From the NCBI GenBank assembly GCA_023441055.1, contig JAEZQY010000047.1:124001-188000 (forward strand): a DNA stretch of 64,000 nucleotides, read 5' to 3'. This document shows, piece by piece, positions 16,668-25,123 of the stretch (positions within the stretch are counted from its first letter, which is position 1; every line of letters begins with the position of its first letter). The notes below the pieces were generated by a model that saw only the letters and a list, made by a program, of their open reading frames with translations, was not told the DNA's origin and did no database searches. The stretch comes from Bacillota bacterium. Lineage in GTDB: Bacteria > Bacillota > Bacilli > Paenibacillales > UBA4045. Made by a program: the position numbers and the translations under genes.

Positions 16668-16831
16668 CAGTAGTCCCTCCATTATCTGTATTCAAGCTTG
16701 CAGATGTTTCAACAACTCATTCGCGAAAGGTGTTGTATGGTTACACTGTTCGTCGAACAAGTTGCTTTTGGAGGGGGGCAATCAATAAAATATATCTCAG
16801 GCCCTAGCTGTCCATGCCAAAAGACACACGA

Positions 16832-18217
16832 TCATTCGGGTCGTTGCTCTTGTTTCTCCTTCAACCAACGAGGAGCGCCTTTATTCTTATTATCACGCTT
16901 GCGATTATGCTCCTTATCTTTCCCCAGATTTCGCGGCGCAGCATTAGACTGTTGCTTGATATCTCGCTGCGGCATTCCTGTTCCCTGTCTGTCCTGCTCC
17001 TTGTTCTTCGGTGGCTCCTTCAACTGCCGTGTCTGCCGTGATGGTTGCGCTTGCTCGCTTCTCGCGCTTGCAGACGTTGGCATCCGCCTGCCCGCATCCT
17101 TCCATTGACCATGCGAGAGCTGCTTCTCTATCAGCTGAATCCCCAGCCTTCCTGCCAGCTTATGCAGCTGCATTCGCTCTCCCGGGGTTACCAGCGTGAT
17201 CACCGCGCCGCTTCTTCCCATCCGTCCCGTTCGGCCCGAGCGATGAATATATTGCTCCCCATCAGCTGGCGGCTCGAAATTAATGATATGGCTGATCCGC
17301 GTCACATCTATCCCTCTGGCGGCAACGTCAGAGGCGATGAGCAGCCTCAGCTTGCCCGAAGCAAACCGCTGCATAGCAGCGGCGCGCTCCATTTTGCCCG
17401 CATCGCCATATAACGACTCTACCTGCAAGCCGGCGAACCTCAGCTTCGCCTCCAGCTCGCCGACTACCTCTGTATCCTTAATGAATATCAGCGCGGATAC
17501 AGGCTGCACCGTTCGGATCAATCGACGCACCAGATCAATCTTCTCTCTGCGTTCACAGACGATATACTGATGCGCTACACCCGCACTCGCCTCGGCCTGT
17601 GTCTGACCTTGTACGGTCATCGGATCGACCATCCACTTGTCAGCCGTATGTCCAACCGCTTCGGTGACAGTTGCAGTAACGAACACCAGCTGTCGATCGG
17701 CAGGAGCCGCCTTCAGCAAGCTCTCGATCTCCCGGGCCGTTCCTTGACCGAGCGCGAATACCTGGTCTACCTCATCGATGACAAGCTGGTTAACACTCTG
17801 CAGCTTCAGCTTACGCAGCTTAAGCAGCTCTACGAGCCGACCAGGCGTTCCAACAGCAATCACCGGATGCTTCTTGAGCCGCTCAATTTGACGAGGCAGT
17901 GAAGCCCCTCCAATGAGCGGAGCTGTCTTGCCAGTACCAATCAAGGCTTCAATCTCACGAACGATCTGCATCGCGAGCTCCTGTGTAGGGACGATAACGA
18001 GTGCTTGGAGCTGCGTACTCTGCCAGTCGATCTTATTTAGCAGCGGTAACACATAGGCCAATGTCTTGCCTGTTCCAGTGCCGGAATGCACGATCACATC
18101 TAGCCCTTCGGAGATTGGCGGTATGGCAAGCTTCTGGACGATCGATGGCTCCTGTATTCCCTTCGACATTAATACTTCTATATAGGCGTCTTCGACGCCC
18201 AAGCTTGTGAAAGTCAC
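16832..18217 (-). CDS. DEAD-box-type RNA helicase with DEVD motif
   Basis: 461 residues. Superfamily 2 helicase motifs in order: Q motif (IQEPSIVQKLAIP), motif I SGTGTGKT, Ia PTQELA, Ib TPGR, motif II DEVD in place of DEAD, motif III TAT in place of SAT, then ARGID and HRSGRTGR in the second RecA domain. A basic, Gln/Arg/Lys-rich tail of about 90 residues (KNKEQDRQGTG, RNLGKDKEHNRKRDNKNKG) probably holds RNA. Likely roles are ribosome assembly or cold-adapted RNA unwinding. GTG 18217 is chosen because GGAGG lies 9 bases upstream, overlapping the codons of a longer ATG frame that has no site. It lies 28 bases after the SDR gene, so the two form an operon. Confidence 0.88.
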   Translation of the reverse strand: MTFTSLGVEDAYIEVLMSKGIQEPSIVQKLAIPPISEGLDVIVHSGTGTGKTLAYVLPLLNKIDWQSTQLQALVIVPTQELAMQIVREIEALIGTGKTAPLIGGASLPRQIERLKKHPVIAVGTPGRLVELLKLRKLKLQSVNQLVIDEVDQVFALGQGTAREIESLLKAAPADRQLVFVTATVTEAVGHTADKWMVDPMTVQGQTQAEASAGVAHQYIVCERREKIDLVRRLIRTVQPVSALIFIKDTEVVGELEAKLRFAGLQVESLYGDAGKMERAAAMQRFASGKLRLLIASDVAARGIDVTRISHIINFEPPADGEQYIHRSGRTGRMGRSGAVITLVTPGERMQLHKLAGRLGIQLIEKQLSHGQWKDAGRRMPTSASARSEQAQPSRQTRQLKEPPKNKEQDRQGTGMPQRDIKQQSNAAPRNLGKDKEHNRKRDNKNKGAPRWLKEKQEQRPE

Positions 18218-18245
18218 GACCGATATCCTCCAATTGTTCATAAAT

Positions 18246-19025
18246 TTATTTCTTATTCAGCAGTCTTCCCGATACACCGGCCAGCGCATTCGGGAACAGC
18301 TGCAGCAGCTTGGCCCCCAGCGATGCTGACCATGGCATCGTAATATCAGCCTTGCCGCTGGATAAGACGCGGCATACTGCAGCAGCCACCTGCTCCGGCC
18401 GCAGCATGTACCAATCCACACTCTGCTTATAATTGCCGCTCGGATCGGCATGATCGAAGAAAGGTGTGTCGATCGGCCCGGGATTGACTGAGCTGACACT
18501 CACCCCGGTTCCGATCAGCTCCGCTCTCAGGCTATTCGTGAAACCTAGTGCGGCATGCTTACTAGCGCTGTAGCCTGCCGACTTCGGTGTGCCCAGCTTA
18601 CCTGCAACTGACACCACATTCACGATGCGTCCTTGCTTCGCGGACAGCATATGCGGCAGCACGGCCTTCACGCATCTTACAATCGACATATAATTGATCT
18701 CGATCTGCATGCTGAATTCCTCAATTGGCATCTCGGCAACGGGCTTGAACAAGCCAGCGCCAGCATTATTCACCCAGCCGTCGATTCGGCCATAGCGGAC
18801 CATGATTTCCTCAACCGCGTGATCGATCTGCGCTTGATCTGTCACATCCGCTTGGATGACAAGCTTCTCTCCTGGCATTTGATCTGCCGTAAGCTTGAGC
18901 GCGTCAAGACGCCTAGCAAGCAACACGGGAATTGCCCCTAGTTCAGCCAGCCTCACGGCAATAGCTGCCCCGACTCCGCTCGATGCTCCGGTAACTGCGA
19001 TTACCTTGCCCGTTAGTGATGACAT
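18246..19025 (-). CDS. Short-chain dehydrogenase/reductase
   Basis: 259 residues, classical SDR. The nucleotide-binding TGASSGVGAA lies near residue 13, NNAG near 90, a catalytic Ser before YSASKHA (Tyr and Lys) near 155, and NPGPIDTPF after it. The fold and motifs place it among the NAD(P)-dependent oxidoreductases; the substrate is not predictable. It is first in a two-gene operon with the helicase. Confidence 0.88.
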   Translation of the reverse strand: MSSLTGKVIAVTGASSGVGAAIAVRLAELGAIPVLLARRLDALKLTADQMPGEKLVIQADVTDQAQIDHAVEEIMVRYGRIDGWVNNAGAGLFKPVAEMPIEEFSMQIEINYMSIVRCVKAVLPHMLSAKQGRIVNVVSVAGKLGTPKSAGYSASKHAALGFTNSLRAELIGTGVSVSSVNPGPIDTPFFDHADPSGNYKQSVDWYMLRPEQVAAAVCRVLSSGKADITMPWSASLGAKLLQLFPNALAGVSGRLLNKK

Positions 19026-19052
19026 CCATCTCGCCCCCGCTCATATGCAAGA

Positions 19053-19081
19053 AGTGCCGGCTGCGCCTAGCAGCCGACACT
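19053..19081 (-). terminator. Hairpin terminator after cheX
   Basis: 12-bp arms AGTGCCGGCTGC and GCAGCCGACACT with one mismatch and a 5-base loop, followed on the minus strand by TTCTTGC. It lies between the CheX gene and the SDR gene, both on the minus strand. Confidence 0.55.
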
Positions 19082-19100
19082 CCCCGTGTATACATTTATA

Positions 19101-19559
19101 TTAAGTGATGATTACTTGAATGTCCAACTCGCCTATATCGCCCATGAGGAGCGGAATCGTGAGTGCGCGCTTCGCTTCGAAGCCGGCTGCCGTGGCACTC
19201 TCTAAGAGCTTCGGCGGTGTAATATCAACACGTACACCCTTATTATATAGAATCGTGCTTGCATTACCGCTGATCATATTACCCAGCTCCGATATGGCAC
19301 TCTTGCTAAGATCATCCATCTGCGTAATGACGAACCCGCCCATCATCGCGGACACGAGCTTCAGCGCTACCGTCTCGTGTAAGCCGAACACAACGTCACC
19401 TGTCATTTGTCCCGTCATGCCAATCTGTATCCATATGTATTGTTCTACAAACTTAACGTCCTTGACTCCCAGTTGACCGGTAGTTGGCTTTATGTTAGCG
19501 ACCTGTTCAAGTACTAAGCTGGCCGATTCCAAGAACGGATTAATGTATTCTGCCTTCAC
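19101..19559 (-). CDS. cheX: CheX-type chemotaxis phosphatase
   Basis: 152 residues. CheX/CheC/FliY-family proteins remove phosphate from CheY-P; the active pair is E-x2-N on a long helix, here ELGN (Glu 92, Asn 95 counted from the first GTG) in SAISELGNMISGN. Only one such motif is present, as in CheX. Two GTG codons stand in tandem; the second (19559) sits 7 bases after GGAGG. No other chemotaxis genes are close, so it is a stand-alone gene with its own terminator. Confidence 0.85.
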   Translation of the reverse strand: MKAEYINPFLESASLVLEQVANIKPTTGQLGVKDVKFVEQYIWIQIGMTGQMTGDVVFGLHETVALKLVSAMMGGFVITQMDDLSKSAISELGNMISGNASTILYNKGVRVDITPPKLLESATAAGFEAKRALTIPLLMGDIGELDIQVIIT

Positions 19560-19667
19560 CACCGTACCTCCTTCGCTCTTCTCGCGGGAAAATCATCGAA
19601 TTCTGTCGTTTTTTAATTATAACCGAGAATTTTAGGAAAGTATAGATCAATTACATTCCCGTACCTT

Positions 19668-20351
19668 TCAAATCAGATCGGGACTCTGTGTTGAACCTAG
19701 AAATTCATATTGGAAAATCCGCCCTGTTCCTCCTGTCGGTACTGCTCGAAGCTTCCCTTTGGCTACGAGTTGGCGACAATATTTAATGACAGTCGTTTTG
19801 TGAAGCTCTAGCTCCTTAGCGGCTTTCGATGGACGAATCATTCGTTGATGCCGAGCAGCATATCGCATCAACTGCCGCTCTGTCTTGGTGAACATATGCA
19901 CAACATCCCCACTAGCCTCAGTCGTCGCAGACAGATACGGTGCCAATATCGTTCGAAGCATAGTCAGGATAAAGGCTGGATTCTCCTTCAATTCATCCAA
20001 TGAAATCTCGATGTAATGATAGCCCTGCGACTGTAGGAACAAGCCCCGATTAACATCCATTCGAAATTTCGATCGGTCCTTGCCATGTGACCCATAATCC
20101 ATGATCTCAATTACAAAATAATGAGCGCCCACGATCCACAGGAAGTCCACAAAATAGGATCGTCCTCGCCAGTCCCTAACTTCATATTCCGGATGCAGTC
20201 CGATAAAGTGTCCCATGAGCACCCACCAAATCTCCTCCACGAACAAACGATTGCCATAGCCATGTCCTCTTCTCAGTGCATCCTTCCGTTCCCCGCGCCG
20301 CTTCGCCGAATGATATCGGATCCACTTAGCATGCTCAACATCAAAGCTCAT
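19668..20351 (-). CDS. Endonuclease-like (DUF559-type) and winged-helix protein
   Basis: 227 residues, not recognised as a named family. The first 135 residues look like a restriction-endonuclease-like fold of DUF559 type: VDF (D69), VIEIMDYGSHG (E82, D85, H89), then a basic DVNRG helix and QGYHYIEIS strand. Residues 150-215 form a probable winged helix (TKTERQLMRYAARHQ, SKAAKELELHKTTVIKYCRQL). That suggests a DNA-binding protein that may cut or merely sense DNA. AGGTG 7 bases upstream supports ATG 20351. It is single and flanked by repeats and an insertion sequence on its upstream side. Confidence 0.6.
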   Translation of the reverse strand: MSFDVEHAKWIRYHSAKRRGERKDALRRGHGYGNRLFVEEIWWVLMGHFIGLHPEYEVRDWRGRSYFVDFLWIVGAHYFVIEIMDYGSHGKDRSKFRMDVNRGLFLQSQGYHYIEISLDELKENPAFILTMLRTILAPYLSATTEASGDVVHMFTKTERQLMRYAARHQRMIRPSKAAKELELHKTTVIKYCRQLVAKGKLRAVPTGGTGRIFQYEFLGSTQSPDLI

Positions 20352-20483
20352 TCCTAATCACCTCTCTATCGATTCATGACTGACCAGCCCCAGATAAACG
20401 GCTCTGCCGTTCTCCAAGTTTGCGTAGCAAACTACTTCAGAATTTAAGTTGAAAACTTATAAAGGCTTATATATACACAAAAA

Positions 20484-20527
20484 ACGCCCGGAGCTCCCCT
20501 TCTTCATCGAAAGGAATTCCCGGGCGT
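20484..20527 (-). terminator. Minus-strand terminator stranded next to an insertion sequence
   Basis: Arms ACGCCCGG (20484-20491) and CCGGGCGT (20520-20527) are followed on the minus strand by a run of T. No minus-strand gene lies between it and the insertion sequence. It most likely ended the transcript now beginning beyond the element (hisK-type gene at 22223-23032). Confidence 0.65.
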
Positions 20528-20630
20528 GCTTCGCCACTAACAATATCGCTTAATTTATTTATATTTTATGCCAATTTCCGGCGACATTCAAGAGGAGTTT
20601 ACATATTTTTCTGATGGCAATTTTACTTGT

Positions 20631-20796
20631 GCTGTTTTTCATACATTTTCTATCGCCATCTCTCACATTTACGGTGTTTTATGCTGTTTTTCGCACAATA
20701 TCTCCGCATCTCTCGCCAACCCGTCCATTTATGTTCGGTTTTTCGCACAATCTCGGGCCATCTCACACGAATGCTCAACCTTTTGTACGAAAAACC
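20631..20796. repeat. Degenerate repeats in the spacer left of the insertion sequence
   Basis: The core GGTTTTTCGCACAATMTC or a variant starts at about 20631, 20683 and 20736, and once inverted at 20781-20796 (TTTTGTACGAAAAACC). Direct copies are followed by CATCTCTC-like tails. Spacing is 52 and 53 bases. The rest of 20352-20820 has no gene I can support. Confidence 0.5.
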
Positions 20797-20821
20797 ACAC
20801 AAAGCAGTTATGTCCATATAA

Positions 20822-22102
20822 TTGTGTAAAAAGAAAGAGGTCACTAGAATCTCTCATGATACAATGTTTTCAACCACGAACAACATTAGCATGAGGAGGA
20901 TTTATAGTGACCCAACTACAGTTTAACTTAAATTTTGATCACTTGAAAGAGTCCGTTATGAATTCCAATATTGAAATGGTTGTGAAATCTACGATCGTAT
21001 TGGTGCTAAATGAATTCATGGAAAGAGAACGGGACCACTATCTACAAGCTGCTGCCTATGAGCGTACATCAGACCGTCAGGATTATAGAAATGGTTACTA
21101 TGAGCGTGATTTAGTCATGAGCATTGGAAAAGTAACCTTACGTGTTCCCCGTACACGAGAAGGGGAATTCTCCCCTACCGTCTTTGAGAAGTACGCACGC
21201 TGCGAGCAAGCACTTGTACTTTCTATGTTGGAAATGGTGATCAACGGTGTCTCGACTCGTAAGGTCACGAAAGTCGTTGAGCAGCTATGTGGAGAGAGTA
21301 TCTCTAAATCCTTTGTCTCTTCCCTAACAGAAAAGTTAGATCCAATCGTGAATGCCTGGGCCAATCGACCACTGAATGTGATGTACTTTCCTTACTTATT
21401 TGTCGATGCCATGTATATCAAAGTGCGTGAAGATCAGCGGGTTGTATCAAAGGCCGTGTATATTGCAACCGCACTAAACAAAAACAACCAACGCGAAATC
21501 ATCGGGCTGATGGTCGACCATGCAGAGAGCTTTGATGGCTGGAGTAGATTCTTCCAGTATCTTAAATCACGCGGCATCCAATCTCCCAAGCTGGTCATCT
21601 CCGACGCACATGGTGGGCTAAAAAAAGCGATTGAACGTGAATTCATCGGAACGAGCTGGCAAAGGTGCAATGTGCATTTCAAGCGAAATATTTTTAATGC
21701 GCTCCCGAAGAAAGATACCGCTGAGATACGGACAATGATTAAACGTATCTTTGAAGCTGTAACGATCGATGACATGCGCGCCTTTAAGTCTCAACTGATA
21801 CATCGCTATGGTGAGGAAGCGCGATTCAAAAAGGCACTAGAGACTCTTGAAGACGGTTTTGAAGACACCATACAGTATATGATTCATCCTGAGCCGATTC
21901 GCAAACATATCCGCAGCACAAACGCTTTAGAACGGTTGAACCAGGAAGTGCGAAGAAGAGAGAATGTGATTCGTATCTTCCCGAATACACAGTCCGCTTT
22001 TCGCTTGATCGGAGCGGTGCTGATGGAATATGAAAAATCATTTAACAAGAGAAAGCTAGGGTAAACATCCAGAGTGAAAACATTGTAGTGAATTTTACAC
22101 AA
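20822..22102 (+). mobile_element. IS256-family insertion sequence
   Basis: About 1281 bases bounded by TTGTGTAAAA (20822-20831) and its complement TTTTACACAA (22093-22102), enclosing one transposase gene. Partly matching inner blocks (TACAATGTTTTCA left, TGAAAACATTGTA right) lie inside both ends. Size and ends fit IS256. I could not see an 8-9 base target duplication, so the exact ends may be a few bases off or the insertion is old. The reading frame is intact, so it may still be mobile. Confidence 0.85.
20907..22064 (+). CDS. IS256 (Mutator)-family transposase
   Basis: 385 residues, full length for the family. The DDE triad is visible: D167 in LFVDAMYIKV, D233 in VISDAHGGL and E342 in STNALERLNQEVRRR. 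The C/H region WQRCNVHFKRN typical of Mutator-like enzymes lies between the second D and the E. The GTG start at 20907 has GAGGAGGA 8 bases upstream. It has no frameshift or stop. Confidence 0.95.
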   Translation: MTQLQFNLNFDHLKESVMNSNIEMVVKSTIVLVLNEFMERERDHYLQAAAYERTSDRQDYRNGYYERDLVMSIGKVTLRVPRTREGEFSPTVFEKYARCEQALVLSMLEMVINGVSTRKVTKVVEQLCGESISKSFVSSLTEKLDPIVNAWANRPLNVMYFPYLFVDAMYIKVREDQRVVSKAVYIATALNKNNQREIIGLMVDHAESFDGWSRFFQYLKSRGIQSPKLVISDAHGGLKKAIEREFIGTSWQRCNVHFKRNIFNALPKKDTAEIRTMIKRIFEAVTIDDMRAFKSQLIHRYGEEARFKKALETLEDGFEDTIQYMIHPEPIRKHIRSTNALERLNQEVRRRENVIRIFPNTQSAFRLIGAVLMEYEKSFNKRKLG

Positions 22103-22222
22103 GAGTTAGGACTTGACCCACAAAGCGATATGACCCAACCGTACAACTCAGCAGATCCATGGCACGCTATCAAGTCAGCAGATCCATGACCCTCCGCCAA
22201 AGTCAGCAGCATTCTGATTCGC
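22103..22222. other. Short spacer right of the insertion sequence with TCAGCAG repeats
   Basis: TCAGCAGATCCATG occurs at 22148-22161 and 22175-22188, and TCAGCAG again near 22203. The copies are 27-28 bases apart. No gene seen. It is the 3' untranslated end of the histidinol-phosphatase transcript, cut from its terminator by the insertion sequence. Confidence 0.5.
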
Positions 22223-23032
22223 CTACAACGCAACCATCGTCCGCTGTCTATTCCGGAATATCGCCCACTCCTGGAAGCCGATTTCCTTCAGCCTCTGGCG
22301 CACCTCATCCCACTCATCCGCTACTCGGCTAGGGATATGCGCATCCGAGCCCAACGTCACCTTCACACCATGCTCGAGCGCCCAGCGCAGCAGCTCATCC
22401 GTCGGATACCAGCCGCCGCAATCCTTGGTCTTGCCTGAGGTGTTAATCTCAATCGCCACATCGCACTCTGCAATAGTCCTTAACGCGTTTCGTACTGCGT
22501 CCTCAGCTGGAATATCCGCGAATTCCGGATAATAACCGCGCATGGCATCAATATGCCCTAGAATATCGAACATTCCGCTTCTCGCAGATTCCGCAATTAA
22601 CTCATAATAAGCAGTCTTCGTCGCGATTTTCTCTTGCATGTTCAGCTTCGTCCAGCGCTTCTTATTGAAGATACTGACTCCACCTACTTGATGGACAGAG
22701 CCGATCACATAATCGAATGGATACTGCGCATAGATGCTGCTATAAAGCTCCGCAGACTCAGGGTAGTAATCAGACTCCACGCCGAGCAGCACCTCAATTC
22801 GCCCCTCATATTCTTGCTTAAGCGCCAGCACTTCCTCGATATAACGGGGAAACTCGCTCTTAGCCATGGTGATGCCAGGCTGCGGATGGTCATCGGCATC
22901 GGCGAAGTATGGAGAGTGATCAGAGATGCCGATCATCGTCAATCCCTTCTCAATCGCGACCTCGATATAATCGCGAATCTGCCCCTTGGCATGTCCGCAT
23001 CTGTAATGATGGGTGTGAAAATCGAACTTCAT
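22223..23032 (-). CDS. hisK: Histidinol-phosphatase, PHP family
   Basis: 269 residues of the PHP phosphoesterase family. The metal-binding start FDFHTHHYRCGHA lies near residue 3, GISDHSPYF near 40, and GSVHQVGG, EINTSG and LGSDAHIP follow in the order of HisK/HisJ. It removes phosphate from histidinol phosphate in histidine synthesis. No other his genes are adjacent. ATG 23032 follows GGAAAGG; a TTG at 23041 is less likely. It follows a LysR gene by 32 bases on the same strand. Confidence 0.85.
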   Translation of the reverse strand: MKFDFHTHHYRCGHAKGQIRDYIEVAIEKGLTMIGISDHSPYFADADDHPQPGITMAKSEFPRYIEEVLALKQEYEGRIEVLLGVESDYYPESAELYSSIYAQYPFDYVIGSVHQVGGVSIFNKKRWTKLNMQEKIATKTAYYELIAESARSGMFDILGHIDAMRGYYPEFADIPAEDAVRNALRTIAECDVAIEINTSGKTKDCGGWYPTDELLRWALEHGVKVTLGSDAHIPSRVADEWDEVRQRLKEIGFQEWAIFRNRQRTMVAL

Positions 23033-23064
23033 CTTATCCAACCTTTCCTTGCTATTCGTCTGTG

Positions 23065-23967
23065 TTATTCCGATCCCAGGAAGTGTTCCTCCTGCATCCC
23101 CTTAAGGTCCCGCAGAAATTGCTGCATAGCAGAGTTAAGGTAGCGTCCTGATTTATAAATAATACCGACCGGATGACTCGTCTCCAGCTCCCTCACGGGG
23201 ATAATCTTCAAGGTTCCCCGCTTGATCTCAGTAGCGACAGAGCGCTTGGATACAATTGCCGCACCCAGGTTAAGCTCGGCCATCCGCTTCACCTCTTCAC
23301 TGCTGGACAACTGCATGACGATCTGCGGCACAATGCCCAGCTTCGAGAAGATCCGATCCATAAATACGCGAGCCACAGTTTCAGCAGTCATCGTAATCAG
23401 AGGGATTCCCCCTAATTGCTCAATGGACAGATGCGTATGGTTGGCAATCGGATGCTCGGGCGATACGACCAGCTCGAAGGTGTCATAATACAAGACGGAT
23501 GTTTCAAGTGTGTCTCTCTTCTCCAGCAAATATCCGATCCCAATATCAACAACGCCATTATCTACATTCGTCATGATCTCTGTGGAGGTCATGGAATGAA
23601 TGGTCGTCTTGATCTGCGGGAATTGATTCTGGAAGTAGGCGAGCACCCTCGGAAGAATCTGCATGGCGATCGTTGTAGTCGTACCAAGCACGATATGACC
23701 TTGCGGCGTTTGCTCCAGATCGATCAGACGCTGCTTTAGGTCATCTACGATACGCAAGATCTGATTCGCATGCGCTAAGAACAACTGCCCGCTGTCAGTC
23801 AGCGTAACAGGCTGATTGCGGTCGACCAGCACCGTGCGGAATTCATCCTCCAAGCTCTTGATCTGTGCAGACACTGCTGGCTGGGTTAAATTCAACAGCT
23901 CCCCCGCTTTGCGGAAGCTCATCGTCTTCGAGATCGTAACCAGCGTCTCCAATTGATTGATATTCAT
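23065..23967 (-). CDS. LysR-family transcriptional regulator
   Basis: 300 residues. An N-terminal winged helix (LETLVTISKTMSFRKAGELL, NLTQPAVSAQIKSLE) is followed by a substrate-binding domain with GHIVLGTTTTIAMQILPRVL and GVVDIGIGYL. The overall type is that of the CysL/CbbR branch; the effector is unknown. ATG 23967 has GGGGTGG just upstream. It is divergent from the cation efflux gene 211 bases away and precedes hisK. Confidence 0.85.
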   Translation of the reverse strand: MNINQLETLVTISKTMSFRKAGELLNLTQPAVSAQIKSLEDEFRTVLVDRNQPVTLTDSGQLFLAHANQILRIVDDLKQRLIDLEQTPQGHIVLGTTTTIAMQILPRVLAYFQNQFPQIKTTIHSMTSTEIMTNVDNGVVDIGIGYLLEKRDTLETSVLYYDTFELVVSPEHPIANHTHLSIEQLGGIPLITMTAETVARVFMDRIFSKLGIVPQIVMQLSSSEEVKRMAELNLGAAIVSKRSVATEIKRGTLKIIPVRELETSHPVGIIYKSGRYLNSAMQQFLRDLKGMQEEHFLGSE

Positions 23968-24093
23968 AACCCACCCCGAATCTACAAGGTATCCCAAGTA
24001 TCACATTTCATCTCGTTTAATTATATGCCATGCCGAACTGAACAGCAACACAAGCTGTATCGTCAATACGGCACTCAAGTGTGTAAAACATCA

Positions 24094-24122
24094 TTGCAGG
24101 AATCGAAACTCTAGTTTATAAT
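24094..24122 (+). promoter_or_regulatory. Sigma-A-type promoter of the cation efflux operon
   Basis: TTGCAG (24094-24099) and TATAAT (24117-24122) are separated by exactly 17 bases, 57 bases before the efflux gene. Confidence 0.7.
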
Positions 24123-24129
24123 AATTCTA

Positions 24130-24157
24130 AATAAGGAACCGATATATTCCTAATTTT
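24130..24157. promoter_or_regulatory. Palindrome just downstream of the efflux promoter, candidate operator
   Basis: AAATAAGGAA and TTCCTAATTT, ten-base arms with one mismatch and an 8-base centre, starting about 8 bases after the -10 box. This is where a repressor would block transcription. Metal-responsive repressors often control such pumps, but no repressor gene that I recognise as metal-sensing lies beside it. Confidence 0.5.
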
Positions 24158-24178
24158 AACATAAAGGAGTGTTGGACC

Positions 24179-25123
24179 ATGTACGATTATCATCACTTAA
24201 AGCACGAGAAGCAGCAGCATCGCTCCAAAGCAACTCTCTGGGCAACGCTGTTCATTACCCTATTCTTCACCATTGTAGAGGTAATTGGCGGACTCTTGTC
24301 CAACTCTCTGGCGCTGCTGTCGGATTCCGCACATATGATTTCCGACGTCTTCGCGCTTGGCCTAAGTATGACCGCAATTTATCTGGCCACACGTCAGTCG
24401 AACGCCAAGTTCACATTCGGTTACCTGCGATTCGAGATCATTGCTTCCTTCCTGAACGGCCTTGCCCTGGCGATCATTGCGATTGGCATCTTCATTGAAG
24501 GCATCCGGAGAATGATCCAACCGGAGGAAATTCAGCTTGGCCTGATGCTCACGATCGCAACGATCGGTCTTATTGTCAATATTGTATTAACCACGATATT
24601 GAGCAGAAGCATAAAGGATGAAGACAATCTCAATGTGCGCAGCGCGCTCTGGCACTTCATCGGCGACTTGCTGAGCTCAATCGGCGTCATCGTCTCTGGC
24701 GTATTGATATACTTCACGAGCTGGTCCATTCTCGATCCGATTATCAGCATGGTAATTGGCTGCATCATCTTCATCGGCGGAGCGAGAATTATCCGAGAAT
24801 CGTATCTGATTCTGATGGAATCCGTTCCAGAGAAATTTAACCTCGATGAAATTCGCGCTGATCTGGCCCAAGTCGAGGGCGTAGAGAATGTCCATGAATT
24901 GCATCTATGGGCCATCTCAACTGATCACTATTCCTTAACCGCCCACATTCTGATCGATGATCGTATTCAACCTTACTGTATTATACTGGCAATTAACGAG
25001 ACACTGAAGAATAAGTATGGTATCTTGCACTCGACCGTGCAAATCGAGAATGCGGAAATTTTACCGCATGGCGATTTCGGCAAACAATTTCTACGAGAGA
25101 GGGAAGTCTTACATGGTGTTTAA
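24179..25123 (+). CDS. Cation diffusion facilitator, CzcD-type zinc/cadmium efflux pump
   Basis: 314 residues with six membrane segments and a cytoplasmic C-terminal domain. Segment 2 carries D49 and the HMISD motif (H52, D56), and segment 5 has HFIGDLLSS, the Zn-site A residues of CDF antiporters. A His-rich N-terminus (YDYHHLKHEKQQHR) is also typical. It exports Zn2+ or similar ions in exchange for protons. AAGGAG precedes the ATG. It overlaps the next gene by 11 bases. Confidence 0.9.
   Translation: MYDYHHLKHEKQQHRSKATLWATLFITLFFTIVEVIGGLLSNSLALLSDSAHMISDVFALGLSMTAIYLATRQSNAKFTFGYLRFEIIASFLNGLALAIIAIGIFIEGIRRMIQPEEIQLGLMLTIATIGLIVNIVLTTILSRSIKDEDNLNVRSALWHFIGDLLSSIGVIVSGVLIYFTSWSILDPIISMVIGCIIFIGGARIIRESYLILMESVPEKFNLDEIRADLAQVEGVENVHELHLWAISTDHYSLTAHILIDDRIQPYCIILAINETLKNKYGILHSTVQIENAEILPHGDFGKQFLREREVLHGV

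Noticed and set aside
20822..22102. Target-site duplication of the IS256 element
   Set aside because: The 8-9 bases outside the two TTGTGTAAAA ends do not match, so no duplication is claimed.
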